Positions 1 to 7,143 of a stretch of DNA of 64,000 bases are shown here, piece by piece. Made by a program: the position numbers and the translations under genes. The DNA comes from Mycobacterium malmoense (lineage in GTDB: Bacteria; Actinomycetota; Actinomycetes; Mycobacteriales; Mycobacteriaceae): assembly GCF_019645855.1 (NCBI RefSeq), contig NZ_CP080999.1:4340001-4404000 (forward strand), in the 5' to 3' direction. Under the pieces are notes generated by a model that was given only the letters and a program-made list of their open reading frames with translations, was not told where the DNA came from and made no database searches. How positions within the stretch are numbered: position 1 is the stretch's first letter; every line of letters starts with the position of its first letter.

Positions 1-471
1 CCCCGCACCGGTGATGTTGGCGGGGGTGATGCCGACCAGCGCCTGGCCCGGGGTGATGATGCCGGGACAGTTCGGCCCGATGATCCGGGTCTTGCCCCCG
101 TTGTCCAGGTTGTAGGCCCACGCATATGCGGTGTCCTGCACCGGAATTCCCTCGGTGATGACCACCAACAGCGGAATCTCGGCATCGATGGCCTCGACGA
201 TGGCGTCCTTGGCGAACCTGGGCGGGACGAAGACGATCGACACGTCGGCGCCGGTCTTCTCGATCGCCTCAACCACGCTGCCGAACACCGGCAGCTCGAT
301 GTCGTTGCCGTCGGCGTCCTTGTGCGAGACGGTGGTGCCGGCCTTGCGTGCGTTCACACCGCCCACAATTTGGGTGCCCGCCTTAAGCATCCGGGCGGTG
401 TGGACGGTGGCCTCGCTGCCGGTGATGCCCTGGACGATGACCTTGTTGTCCTTGTTCAGAAAGATCGACAT
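1..471 (-). CDS. sucD: Succinyl-CoA synthetase alpha subunit (C-terminus outside window)
   Basis: Catalyses, with SucC, the reversible conversion of succinyl-CoA to succinate with nucleotide triphosphate formation in the TCA cycle. The visible 157 codons begin MSIFLNKDNKVIVQGITGSE, the typical start of the CoA-binding Rossmann domain, and include the IIGPNCPGIITPGQ loop near the window edge. The catalytic histidine lies in the part not shown. It is downstream of sucC on the same strand with a 66-bp gap, so the two form an sucCD operon. Start ATG at 471 is preceded by an AGGAC-type ribosome site. The call is secure; only the 3' end is missing because of the window boundary. Confidence 0.97.
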   Translation of the reverse strand, partial: MSIFLNKDNKVIVQGITGSEATVHTARMLKAGTQIVGGVNARKAGTTVSHKDADGNDIELPVFGSVVEAIEKTGADVSIVFVPPRFAKDAIVEAIDAEIPLLVVITEGIPVQDTAYAWAYNLDNGGKTRIIGPNCPGIITPGQALVGITPANITGAG

Positions 472-537
472 ATTGGGAAAGTCCTTTCGTAGTGTCGACC
501 CGCTGCGACCGGCTGCGCCGCTCTTGCGATCGCCACG

Positions 538-1701
538 TCAGGCGCTCGCCAGCTCGGCGGCCTTGTCGGCGGCCTCGTCCATCGTCGGCACCAGCGTCAC
601 CAGCGGGTGGTTGGCCTCGGCCAGGATGCGTCGGCCTTCCTCGACATTGTTGCCGTCGAGGCGCACCACCAGCGGCTTGTTGGCCTCGTCGCCCAGGATC
701 TCCAGCGCCTTGACGATCCCGGTGGCGACGGCGTCGCACGCGGTGATGCCGCCGAAGACATTCACAAACACGGCTTTGACCTGCTCGTCGCTCAAAACCA
801 CGTCCAATCCGGCGGCCATCACCTCCGCGGAGGCACCGCCACCGATGTCGAGGAAGTTGGCCGGCTTCACCCCCCGGTGCTTCTCACCGGCGTAGGCCAC
901 GACGTCGAGCGTGGACATCACCAGACCCGCGCCGTTACCGATGATGCCGACCTGGCCGTCGAGCTTGACGTAGTTGAGGTCGTGCTCCTTGGCTTTCAAT
1001 TCCAGCGGATCGGTGGCCGCGCGGTCCTCGAACTCCGCGTGATCGGGATGGCGGAAGTCGGCGTTGGCGTCCAGCGTGACCTTGCCGTCCAGCGCCAGGA
1101 TCCGGCCGTCGGGGGTGCGCACCAGCGGATTCACCTCGACCAGGGTGGCGTCCTCACCGACGAAGAGGTCCCACAGCTTGGCGATGGTGACCGCGGCGGC
1201 GTCGAGCACCTCGGCCGGCAGGTGTCCCCGCTCGGCAATGGAACGCGCGGTCGCCAAATCGACGCCCTTGACGGCGTCCACGGGAACCTTGGCGAGCCGG
1301 TGGGCCCTGGCGGCGGCCACCTCTTCGATCTCCATGCCGCCCTCGACCGAGCACATGGCGAGGTAGGTGCGGTTGGCGCGGTCGAGCAAGAAGGAGATGT
1401 AGTACTCCTCGGCGATGTCGCTGGCCTCGGCGACCAGCAGTTTCTTGACGACGTGGCCCTTGATGTCCAGGCCGAGGATCTTCTTGGCGTGTTCATAGGC
1501 GTCGTCGGGGGTCGCGGCGTATTTGACGCCACCGGCCTTACCGCGTCCGCCGACCTTGACCTGCGCCTTGACCATCACCGGGCGACCGATTTCTTCGGCG
1601 ATGGCGCGAGCGCCCTCGGCGGTGTCGGTCACCCGACCGGGTGTGCTGGGCACGTTGTGCTTGGCGAACAATTCTTTTGCTTGATACTCGAAAAGGTCCA
1701 T
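538..1701 (-). CDS. sucC: Succinyl-CoA synthetase beta subunit (ADP-forming)
   Basis: Beta subunit of the TCA-cycle succinate-CoA ligase; binds nucleotide in an N-terminal ATP-grasp domain and CoA/phosphohistidine interface through the C-terminal ligase domain. The 387-residue protein matches the usual family length. It starts MDLFEYQAKELFAKHNVPST and carries VEVNPLVRTPDGRILALDGK, the metal/nucleotide site, and the C-terminal GIIGNGAGLVMSTLD and VNVFGGITACD motifs. First gene of the sucCD operon. A CRP-type palindrome lies about 160 bp upstream, in the region shared with the divergently transcribed M23 peptidase gene, so cAMP-dependent control of the operon is plausible. Confidence 0.98.
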   Translation of the reverse strand: MDLFEYQAKELFAKHNVPSTPGRVTDTAEGARAIAEEIGRPVMVKAQVKVGGRGKAGGVKYAATPDDAYEHAKKILGLDIKGHVVKKLLVAEASDIAEEYYISFLLDRANRTYLAMCSVEGGMEIEEVAAARAHRLAKVPVDAVKGVDLATARSIAERGHLPAEVLDAAAVTIAKLWDLFVGEDATLVEVNPLVRTPDGRILALDGKVTLDANADFRHPDHAEFEDRAATDPLELKAKEHDLNYVKLDGQVGIIGNGAGLVMSTLDVVAYAGEKHRGVKPANFLDIGGGASAEVMAAGLDVVLSDEQVKAVFVNVFGGITACDAVATGIVKALEILGDEANKPLVVRLDGNNVEEGRRILAEANHPLVTLVPTMDEAADKAAELASA

Positions 1702-1858
1702 GGGCTCACTGTCTTCGCTCGGCTTAACTGCTGGGCCTATTGGCTTGCGGTGCCGGATTCGGCGACTCGCACGCTGGCACTGTATCCACCCATCGAACGG
1801 CTGCTATCGTCGCGTCCACCTATGTGGCAAACGTCACGGCATACCGGCGGCCCTCAAA

Positions 1859-1874
1859 CGTGATCCAAATCACA
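1859..1874. promoter_or_regulatory. Candidate CRP (Rv3676-type) binding site
   Basis: The 16-mer CGTGATCCAAATCACA fits the mycobacterial CRP consensus (TGTGA-N6-TCACA) at all positions but the first. It lies between the divergent sucC (start 1701) and M23 peptidase (start 1978) genes. The match is seen in the sequence; CRP control is inferred. Confidence 0.55.
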
Positions 1875-1977
1875 ATTTTGGTCGGGTTTCTGCCCCAAGG
1901 TTGCCAGCTCCGTAGGTCAGCGGATACCTTCCTAGGGTCCAGATAACGTTATGGTCACGATATGAGGACATTTCAGG

Positions 1978-3066
1978 TTGTCCCAGCACCGTTTCTCTCG
2001 TTCTTCTGCCGTAACAACGGGCATGGTGAGGGTGGGTCGCGCGGCAGGCGGCCGGTGGATGGAGCCCCAGCGAAACCGGTGGACGGAGCCCCACCGAAAC
2101 GAAGTCACCGAGATCCTGCCGCTGGACGGCTTCGACTTCGATGACCTGGACTTCGCCGACGACTTCGGCGAACTGAACGACCTGGATTTCAGCAACGACT
2201 CGAGCTTCGACAACGAGGCGCAAGTGCTGCTGGCACCCGAGCTTGACGATCTGCACGACGTAGACGATTTGGGCCCGCTGCTGCTGGCCGCCCCCACCGC
2301 CGTACCCGTCCCCGCGCGACTCCAGCCCGACACCGACGTCATCCCCGTGGTACGGCGCGGCGGTCAGCATCGCAAGCAGCCGACCAGCGCGGCCAGGGGA
2401 CGCCTGCTGATCTCGGCGATGGCCGCCGGGGCGGCGGCCGCGGCGGCCCACACGGCGACCAGCCATACCGATACCCCCAGGACCGAGCCTGTGCTGACCG
2501 CCAATGCCTCGGCGCTCACCGGCGGGGCGAGCAGCAACCCGATCCGTGGCGCCCAGGTGATCGCGGTCGAGCCAGCGGCGAATGCCGCGGTGCACAACGA
2601 GGAGCTCGCCAAGGGAATGGCCTTCGCGAACGATCGCGCCCAGCGCGAGGCGCGATTGCAGCAGCCGCTCTATGTCATGCCGACGAAGGGCATATTCACC
2701 TCCAACTTTGGCTACCGGTGGGGTGTGCTGCACGCCGGTATCGACCTCGCCAACTCGATCGGAACGCCGATCGTTGCCGTCTCCGACGGCGTGGTTATTG
2801 AGGCCGGGCCGGCCGCCGGCTACGGGATGTTGGTCAAGCTGCGCCATGCCGACGGCACGGTCACGCTCTACGGCCACATCAACACCGCGCTGGTCAGCGT
2901 CGGTGAGCGGGTGATGGCCGGTGACCAGATAGCCACCATGGGCAACCGGGGCAATTCCACCGGTCCGCACCTGCATTTCGAGGTGCTACAGGGCGGCACC
3001 GAAAGGATCGACCCCGTGCCGTGGTTGGCTAAGCGAGGACTCAGAATCGGCAACTACGCTGGTTGA
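1978..3066 (+). CDS. Membrane-anchored M23 (LytM-type) peptidase, Rv0950c-like
   Basis: Predicted cell-wall peptidase or LytM regulator of peptidoglycan hydrolysis. Residues about 45-100 form a strongly acidic Asp/Phe-rich cytoplasmic stretch. A single alanine-rich hydrophobic segment follows at about 143-158, and an extracytoplasmic M23 domain fills the last 130 residues. Zinc-site motifs are visible: HAGIDLA (HxxxD) and GPHLHFE (HxH). An active M23 enzyme is therefore possible rather than a degenerate LytM activator. The chosen start is TTG with GAGGA about 10 nt upstream; ATG at 2023 or 2059 would shorten the protein to 347 or 335 residues. Codons 28-43 come from an imperfect 24-bp DNA duplication. 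Divergent from sucC and followed 1 nt later by a membrane protein gene. Confidence 0.88.
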   Translation: MSQHRFSRSSAVTTGMVRVGRAAGGRWMEPQRNRWTEPHRNEVTEILPLDGFDFDDLDFADDFGELNDLDFSNDSSFDNEAQVLLAPELDDLHDVDDLGPLLLAAPTAVPVPARLQPDTDVIPVVRRGGQHRKQPTSAARGRLLISAMAAGAAAAAAHTATSHTDTPRTEPVLTANASALTGGASSNPIRGAQVIAVEPAANAAVHNEELAKGMAFANDRAQREARLQQPLYVMPTKGIFTSNFGYRWGVLHAGIDLANSIGTPIVAVSDGVVIEAGPAAGYGMLVKLRHADGTVTLYGHINTALVSVGERVMAGDQIATMGNRGNSTGPHLHFEVLQGGTERIDPVPWLAKRGLRIGNYAG

Positions 3067-3067
3067 G

Positions 3068-3643
3068 GTGACCGCGCCGAACGACCCTTCTGCTTCCCCG
3101 CAGCCGCCCGAGCCCGCTGCGCGGCCCTCGGAATCGCGGACGCGGATCATCCGGCGGGTGCCGACGGGACCGATGCCCATAGTGCCGGAGTCGCCGACCG
3201 CCCAGATCCCCCAACGGCCGCCTCCCCACCGGGGCGAGGCCCGACGGGAAGGCGCTACGGGCCTGCCGAGCGACGAGCCGAGCGGTCGAACGGCCGTCGC
3301 CGCCTGCGCGGTCAGCATCGTCAGCGGGTGGGCCACCTCGGTGGTGGCCACCGACCTGATCGCCGGGTGGTGGAGAACCGACCGCCTGTTCTGCATCGCG
3401 ATCGCCTTTCTCGCCCTGGTGTTCGCGACCACCACCGTTTCCGGGGTGATCATGTTGCTGCAACATCGGCCACTCGGGCGTCACCTCATCGTGGCCGGCG
3501 CGGTGGTCGCGGTGCTGACCTACGGTGGCGTGTTCATCGCGGGCGCACGCGTCGGGTGGATCGTGTACACCCTTTGGCTGCTGCCGATCGCCAGCATCGT
3601 GCTGGCGCTGCACCCGCAAACCAAACGCTGGCTGCAGGCCTGA
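3068..3643 (+). CDS. Small membrane protein with proline-rich N-terminus
   Basis: Unrecognised 191-residue protein. The first 70 residues are polar, proline-rich and probably disordered. Four hydrophobic segments follow, at about 77-98, 106-130, 138-157 and 160-178, ending in a short basic tail (HPQTKRWLQA). It starts GTG one base after the stop of the M23 peptidase gene, so the two are almost certainly cotranscribed and probably translationally coupled. This suggests a cell-envelope role alongside the peptidase, but no catalytic motif is visible. Function is unknown. Confidence 0.8.
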   Translation: MTAPNDPSASPQPPEPAARPSESRTRIIRRVPTGPMPIVPESPTAQIPQRPPPHRGEARREGATGLPSDEPSGRTAVAACAVSIVSGWATSVVATDLIAGWWRTDRLFCIAIAFLALVFATTTVSGVIMLLQHRPLGRHLIVAGAVVAVLTYGGVFIAGARVGWIVYTLWLLPIASIVLALHPQTKRWLQA

Positions 3644-3657
3644 CGAGACCCCTCCTG

Positions 3658-3708
3658 CGCCGAACGTGCTTTCAGGGCGAAAATCTCACCGTGGGTTCAC
3701 GTTCGGCG
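3658..3708. terminator. Hairpin between convergent genes
   Basis: Perfect 11-bp inverted repeat (CGCCGAACGTG at 3658-3668 and its complement at 3698-3708) with a 29-nt loop. It sits in the 67-bp gap between the convergent membrane protein and uvrD1 genes, and probably terminates transcription from both sides. Confidence 0.6.
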
Positions 3709-3710
3709 GA

Positions 3711-6056
3711 TTAAAGCTTGCTGAGCGGGGCGTGGTTGTGCATCAGCTTCACCCGTCCGGAGCTGCCGAAGTCGATCAGCGACATCGCCGATTCGCCGAC
3801 GCCCGAGACTTCCTCGACCCGGCCCAGCCCGTACTTGTCGTGGGTCACCCGATCGCCGGGCTGCAGCACCAGCAGCGGGCGTTTGCCCGCCCCCGAGCGG
3901 GTCGGGGCCGTGCGCGGCGTACCAAACCGGCCCGCACCGCTGACCGGCGCGCTGAACGACGGCGCGGGTGCACTGCGCCGCCAGTCGATGAGCTCCTGCG
4001 GGATCTCGCGCAGGAACCGCGATTCCGGGTTGAGCATCGGCTGCCCCCAAGACGACCGGACCATGGCCCTGCTCACATACAGCCGCTGACGGGCCCGGGT
4101 GATGCCGACGTAGGCCAGCCGCCGCTCCTCCGAGAGTTCGGTGGGATTGTCGAGCGACCGCATGTGCGGGAACATCCCGTCCTCCCAGCCGGTGACGAAC
4201 ACCACCGGAAACTCCAAACCCTTCGCGGTGTGCAGCGTCATCAGCGTGACCACACCGGCACCATGCTCGGGGATCTCGTCGGCGTCGGCGACCAGCGACA
4301 CCCGCTCCAGAAACGCCGCCAGCGCACCGGTGTCCGGCACGTCTTCGTCGTCCGGGGTCTGCAAAGCGGCCGCGTTGGCCTGATCGGTGCTGAATTCGTG
4401 TGCGACACTGACTAATTCGTTGAGGTTGTCCAGCCGGGCCAACTCCTGTGGATCGCTTGACGACTCCAGCTCCCTGCGGTATCCGCTGCGTTCCAGCACC
4501 GACTCGACCAGATCGCCCAGGTCGTCATCGAGGCGTCCCCTCAGGTCGTCGAGCAGCTCGACGAAGCCCGCGATCGCCTTCTCCGCGCGGCTGTTTAGCA
4601 TCGGCACTTTGCCTTCGGCCGCGGCCACCAGGGCATCGGCGAAGCTGGCGCCGGTGTTCTCGGCGTACACCGCCACGCACGCCTCGGCCCGATCGCCGAT
4701 GCCCCGGCGGGGCGTGTTGAGGATGCGCCGCATGCTGACCGCGTCGCCGGGGTTGTCCAGCACCCGCAGGTAGGCGACGATGTCGCGGATCTCCTTGCGC
4801 TCGTAAAAGCGCACTCCTCCAACGACTTTGTACGGAATTCCGGCGCGGATGAACACCTCTTCCAGCGACCGCGACGAGTTGTTGGTGCGATAGAAGACGG
4901 CCACGTCGTTGTAGGTGATCTCGCCGCGATCGACGAGCGCGTCGATCTCCTCGGCGACGAACCTGGCCTCGTCGTGCTCGTTGTCGGCGACGTAGCCGAC
5001 GATCAGCTCGCCGGCGCCCGCGTCGGTCCACAGCCGTTTCTCACGCCGTCCGGTGTTGCGGGCGATCACGGAGTTGGCCGCCGACAAGATATTTTGCGTC
5101 GAGCGGTAATTCTGTTCCAGCAGAATCGTTTTCGCGTCCGGATAGTCGCGTTCGAAGTCCTCGATGTTGCGGATGGTGGCGCCGCGGAACGCATAGATCG
5201 ACTGGTCGGCATCGCCGACCACGCACAACTCCGCCGGCGGCACGTCCTGCGTCTCTTGGCCTTCCGGGGCGCCGCGACCGACCAATTCCCGCACCAGCAC
5301 GTACTGCGCGTGGTTGGTGTCCTGGTACTCGTCGACCAGCACGTGGCGGAACCGCCGCCGGTAGTACCCGGCGATCTCCGGGAAGGTCTGTAGCACCGCC
5401 ACGGTTTCCCCGATCAGGTCGTCGAAGTCCAACGCGTTGGCCGCCCGCAGCCGTCGCTGGTATTCGCCGTAGACGCCGGCCACGGTGCGGGTCAGGTCGT
5501 CGGAATCATCCGACAGGTTGGCTAAATTTGTCAGAGCCTGGTCGGGGTCGATCAACTCGTTCTTCAAATTGGAGATGGCGTTGGCCAGCAGACGCGGCGA
5601 GTAGCGCTTGATGTCGAGGCCCATGTCGCGGCCGATCATCTGCAACAGACGCCGCGAATCGTCGGCGTCGTAGATCGAAAAGTTGGAATTGAGTCCGTGG
5701 ATCAGTGACGCCTGGTTGCGCAGGATGCGCACGCAAGTGGAGTGGAACGTCGACACCCACATGTAGCGGGCCCGATCCCCGACCAGTCGCACCACGCGTT
5801 CGCGCATCTCCGCGGCGGCCTTGTTGGTGAACGTGATGGCCAGCACCTGACCGACCCCGACGCCGCGCGCCGCGATCAGGTAGGCGATGCGCCGGGTTAA
5901 CACCGCCGTCTTACCCGAGCCCGCCCCGGCCACGATCAGCAGCGGCGAACCCTCGTGTACCACCGCTTGGCGCTGTTGCGGGTTGAGGCCGTCGAGCAGC
6001 TGGTCTGCTTCGGGGGCGGGCTTGGCTTCGGAGTTACTGGTCGCGTGCACACTCAT
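3711..6056 (-). CDS. uvrD1: ATP-dependent DNA helicase UvrD1/PcrA
   Basis: SF1A 3'-5' DNA helicase used in nucleotide-excision repair and replication-conflict resolution; the mycobacterial enzyme is stimulated by Ku. At 781 residues it has the full family length. Helicase motifs appear in order: Q motif LNPQQRQAV, Walker A AGAGSGKTAVL, motif II LVDEYQDTN, motif III GDADQSIYAFRGA, and motif VI YVGITRARQRLY. The C-terminus carries the Tudor-like segment RVTHDKYGLGRVEEVSG found in PcrA/UvrD1. Start ATG at 6056. It faces the membrane protein gene at 3643 across a hairpin and is divergent from the chorismate mutase leader. Confidence 0.98.
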   Translation of the reverse strand: MSVHATSNSEAKPAPEADQLLDGLNPQQRQAVVHEGSPLLIVAGAGSGKTAVLTRRIAYLIAARGVGVGQVLAITFTNKAAAEMRERVVRLVGDRARYMWVSTFHSTCVRILRNQASLIHGLNSNFSIYDADDSRRLLQMIGRDMGLDIKRYSPRLLANAISNLKNELIDPDQALTNLANLSDDSDDLTRTVAGVYGEYQRRLRAANALDFDDLIGETVAVLQTFPEIAGYYRRRFRHVLVDEYQDTNHAQYVLVRELVGRGAPEGQETQDVPPAELCVVGDADQSIYAFRGATIRNIEDFERDYPDAKTILLEQNYRSTQNILSAANSVIARNTGRREKRLWTDAGAGELIVGYVADNEHDEARFVAEEIDALVDRGEITYNDVAVFYRTNNSSRSLEEVFIRAGIPYKVVGGVRFYERKEIRDIVAYLRVLDNPGDAVSMRRILNTPRRGIGDRAEACVAVYAENTGASFADALVAAAEGKVPMLNSRAEKAIAGFVELLDDLRGRLDDDLGDLVESVLERSGYRRELESSSDPQELARLDNLNELVSVAHEFSTDQANAAALQTPDDEDVPDTGALAAFLERVSLVADADEIPEHGAGVVTLMTLHTAKGLEFPVVFVTGWEDGMFPHMRSLDNPTELSEERRLAYVGITRARQRLYVSRAMVRSSWGQPMLNPESRFLREIPQELIDWRRSAPAPSFSAPVSGAGRFGTPRTAPTRSGAGKRPLLVLQPGDRVTHDKYGLGRVEEVSGVGESAMSLIDFGSSGRVKLMHNHAPLSKL

Positions 6057-6376
6057 GTCGGTCCAAATTTACCGCCGCCGACCGACTACCCCGCCGGGCA
6101 GGCCACCGGGCGCGGCAGGCGCCTGGGGAGACGCCCAGTCGGCTTGCGGGGCCGGGTTCGCGGCCCTTCGCCCGCCGCATGGACGGCGCAGCCGAGTCCG
6201 ATTGCTGGACAGAAGGATTAATGCCAGCGCGCGACCACGAACCGCGACGTCGTAAACCCGGCGGCCTCACCCGGCTTTGCCGGGCCTTTGCGCGCGCATG
6301 GCCCTTAGTGGCACACTCGGTTGGTGCTCAACGCGCAGTGCCATCGGCAGCTCTCGACCAGCGAGTGGCCCCGAGA
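6057..6376. other. Intergenic region, uvrD1/chorismate mutase leader
   Basis: About 320 bp without a convincing gene. It must contain the uvrD1 promoter on one strand and the start of the chorismate-mutase leader on the other. Only a 5-bp stem near 6271-6289 was noticed. The stretch 6310-6430 is rich in short complementary segments and could belong to a structured leader RNA. No known riboswitch class was recognised. Confidence 0.4.
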
Positions 6377-6502
6377 GTGGATTGGCCGATTTTTCTACGG
6401 GTACCGACCAGCGGTGCCCGTGGTCTAGCTGCTTTCGCAGAGCCCCGTGGTCCGCTTCCGGATTCGGGGCTCGTCTCTTTTGTGAGGCCCGATAACGGAT
6501 GA
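6377..6502 (+). CDS. Possible leader peptide upstream of chorismate mutase
   Basis: A 41-codon frame from GTG at 6377 beginning VDWPIFLRVPTSGARG and ending in a TGA at 6500-6502 that overlaps the annotated ATG of chorismate mutase (ATGA). It contains one Trp and three Phe codons. The terminator-like hairpin at 6440-6472 lies inside it. This geometry resembles attenuators of aromatic amino acid genes. There is no strong ribosome-binding site and no homologue is known to me, so it could be a chance frame. Confidence 0.25.
   Translation: MDWPIFLRVPTSGARGLAAFAEPRGPLPDSGLVSFVRPDNG
6440..6481 (+). terminator. Terminator-like hairpin in the leader of chorismate mutase
   Basis: Perfect 8-bp stem GAGCCCCG (6440-6447) / CGGGGCTC (6465-6472) with a 17-nt loop, followed by the pyrimidine-rich run GTCTCTTTT (6473-6481). 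It ends 17 bp before the first ATG of chorismate mutase, where an attenuator or the end of a small leader RNA would sit. Unusually T-rich for a mycobacterial hairpin. Confidence 0.55.
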
Positions 6503-6816
6503 GACCAGAACCCCCACATCAAGAGAACGCGGAGTTAGCAGAGATGAACATCGAGACGGCCGAGGCCGAACAGCCCACCGACATCGAAGAGTTGCGCCAA
6601 GAGATCGACCGATTGGACGCCCAGATCCTTGCCGCGGTGAAACGGCGCGCCCAAGTGTCCCAGGCGATCGGCAAGGTCCGGATGGCATCCGGCGGCACCC
6701 GGCTGGTTCACAGCCGCGAGATGAAGGTCATCGAGCGCTACAGCGAGCTCGGTCCCGAGGGTAAGGATCTGGCGATGCTGCTGTTGCGGTTGGGCAGGGG
6801 CCGGCTCGGCCACTAA
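6499..6816 (+). CDS. Intracellular chorismate mutase (AroQ-delta type)
   Basis: Converts chorismate to prephenate, the branch point to Phe and Tyr. It is the Rv0948c type, whose low intrinsic activity is raised by binding DAHP synthase (AroG). The 105-residue frame has the all-helical AroQ layout: REEIDR-like helix 1 (LRQEIDRLDAQILAAVKRRA), then RLVHSREMKVIERY and the C-terminal helix ending LLLRLGRGRLGH, the tail that contacts the partner enzyme. ATG at 6544 (residue 16) would give a 90-residue protein, the length studied for the M. tuberculosis enzyme. It is preceded by a candidate leader hairpin and followed by a tandem repeat and pgi. Confidence 0.93.
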   Translation: MRPEPPHQENAELAEMNIETAEAEQPTDIEELRQEIDRLDAQILAAVKRRAQVSQAIGKVRMASGGTRLVHSREMKVIERYSELGPEGKDLAMLLLRLGRGRLGH

Positions 6817-6865
6817 TGCCTTCGGCTTGACCTGGCTCCGTCGCGTCGGACCGCACTAGTCCGAC

Positions 6866-7133
6866 GGTGACGGCCCGCAGCGCCCGACTACGCCACGCTC
6901 GCGACCGTCACTACTCCGATGGTGACGGCCCGCAGCGCCCGACTACGCCACGCTCGCGACCGTCACTACTCCGATGGTGACGGCCCGCAGCGCCCGACTA
7001 CGCCACGCTCGCGACCGTCACTACTCCGATGGTGACGGCCCGCAGCGCCCGACTACGCCACGCTCGCGACCGTCACTACTCCGATGGTGACGGCCCGCAG
7101 CGCCCGGCTACGCCACGCTCGCGACCGTCACTA
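6866..7133. repeat. 55-bp tandem repeat, four full copies plus 48 bp
   Basis: Units begin GGTGACGGCCCGCAGCGCCC at 6866, 6921, 6976, 7031 and 7086, with an exact 55-bp period. The middle copies are identical and the fifth carries one change (ACTACG to GCTACG). Across each unit junction, CCGTCAC and GTGACGG form a 7-bp stem with a 10-nt loop, so the array can fold into several hairpins. It fills the chorismate mutase-pgi intergenic gap. There are no unique spacers, so it is a MIRU/VNTR-type minisatellite and not a CRISPR array. Confidence 0.95.
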
Positions 7134-7143
7134 GGCTCGAACC

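Noticed and set aside
607..1863. Long plus-strand open frame over sucC
   Set aside because: It is the antisense frame of sucC, typical of high GC, with no family similarity or ribosome site.
6866..7133. Array of repeated units that could be a CRISPR
   Set aside because: Units are contiguous 55-bp tandem copies with no unique spacers and no cas genes nearby; it is a minisatellite.
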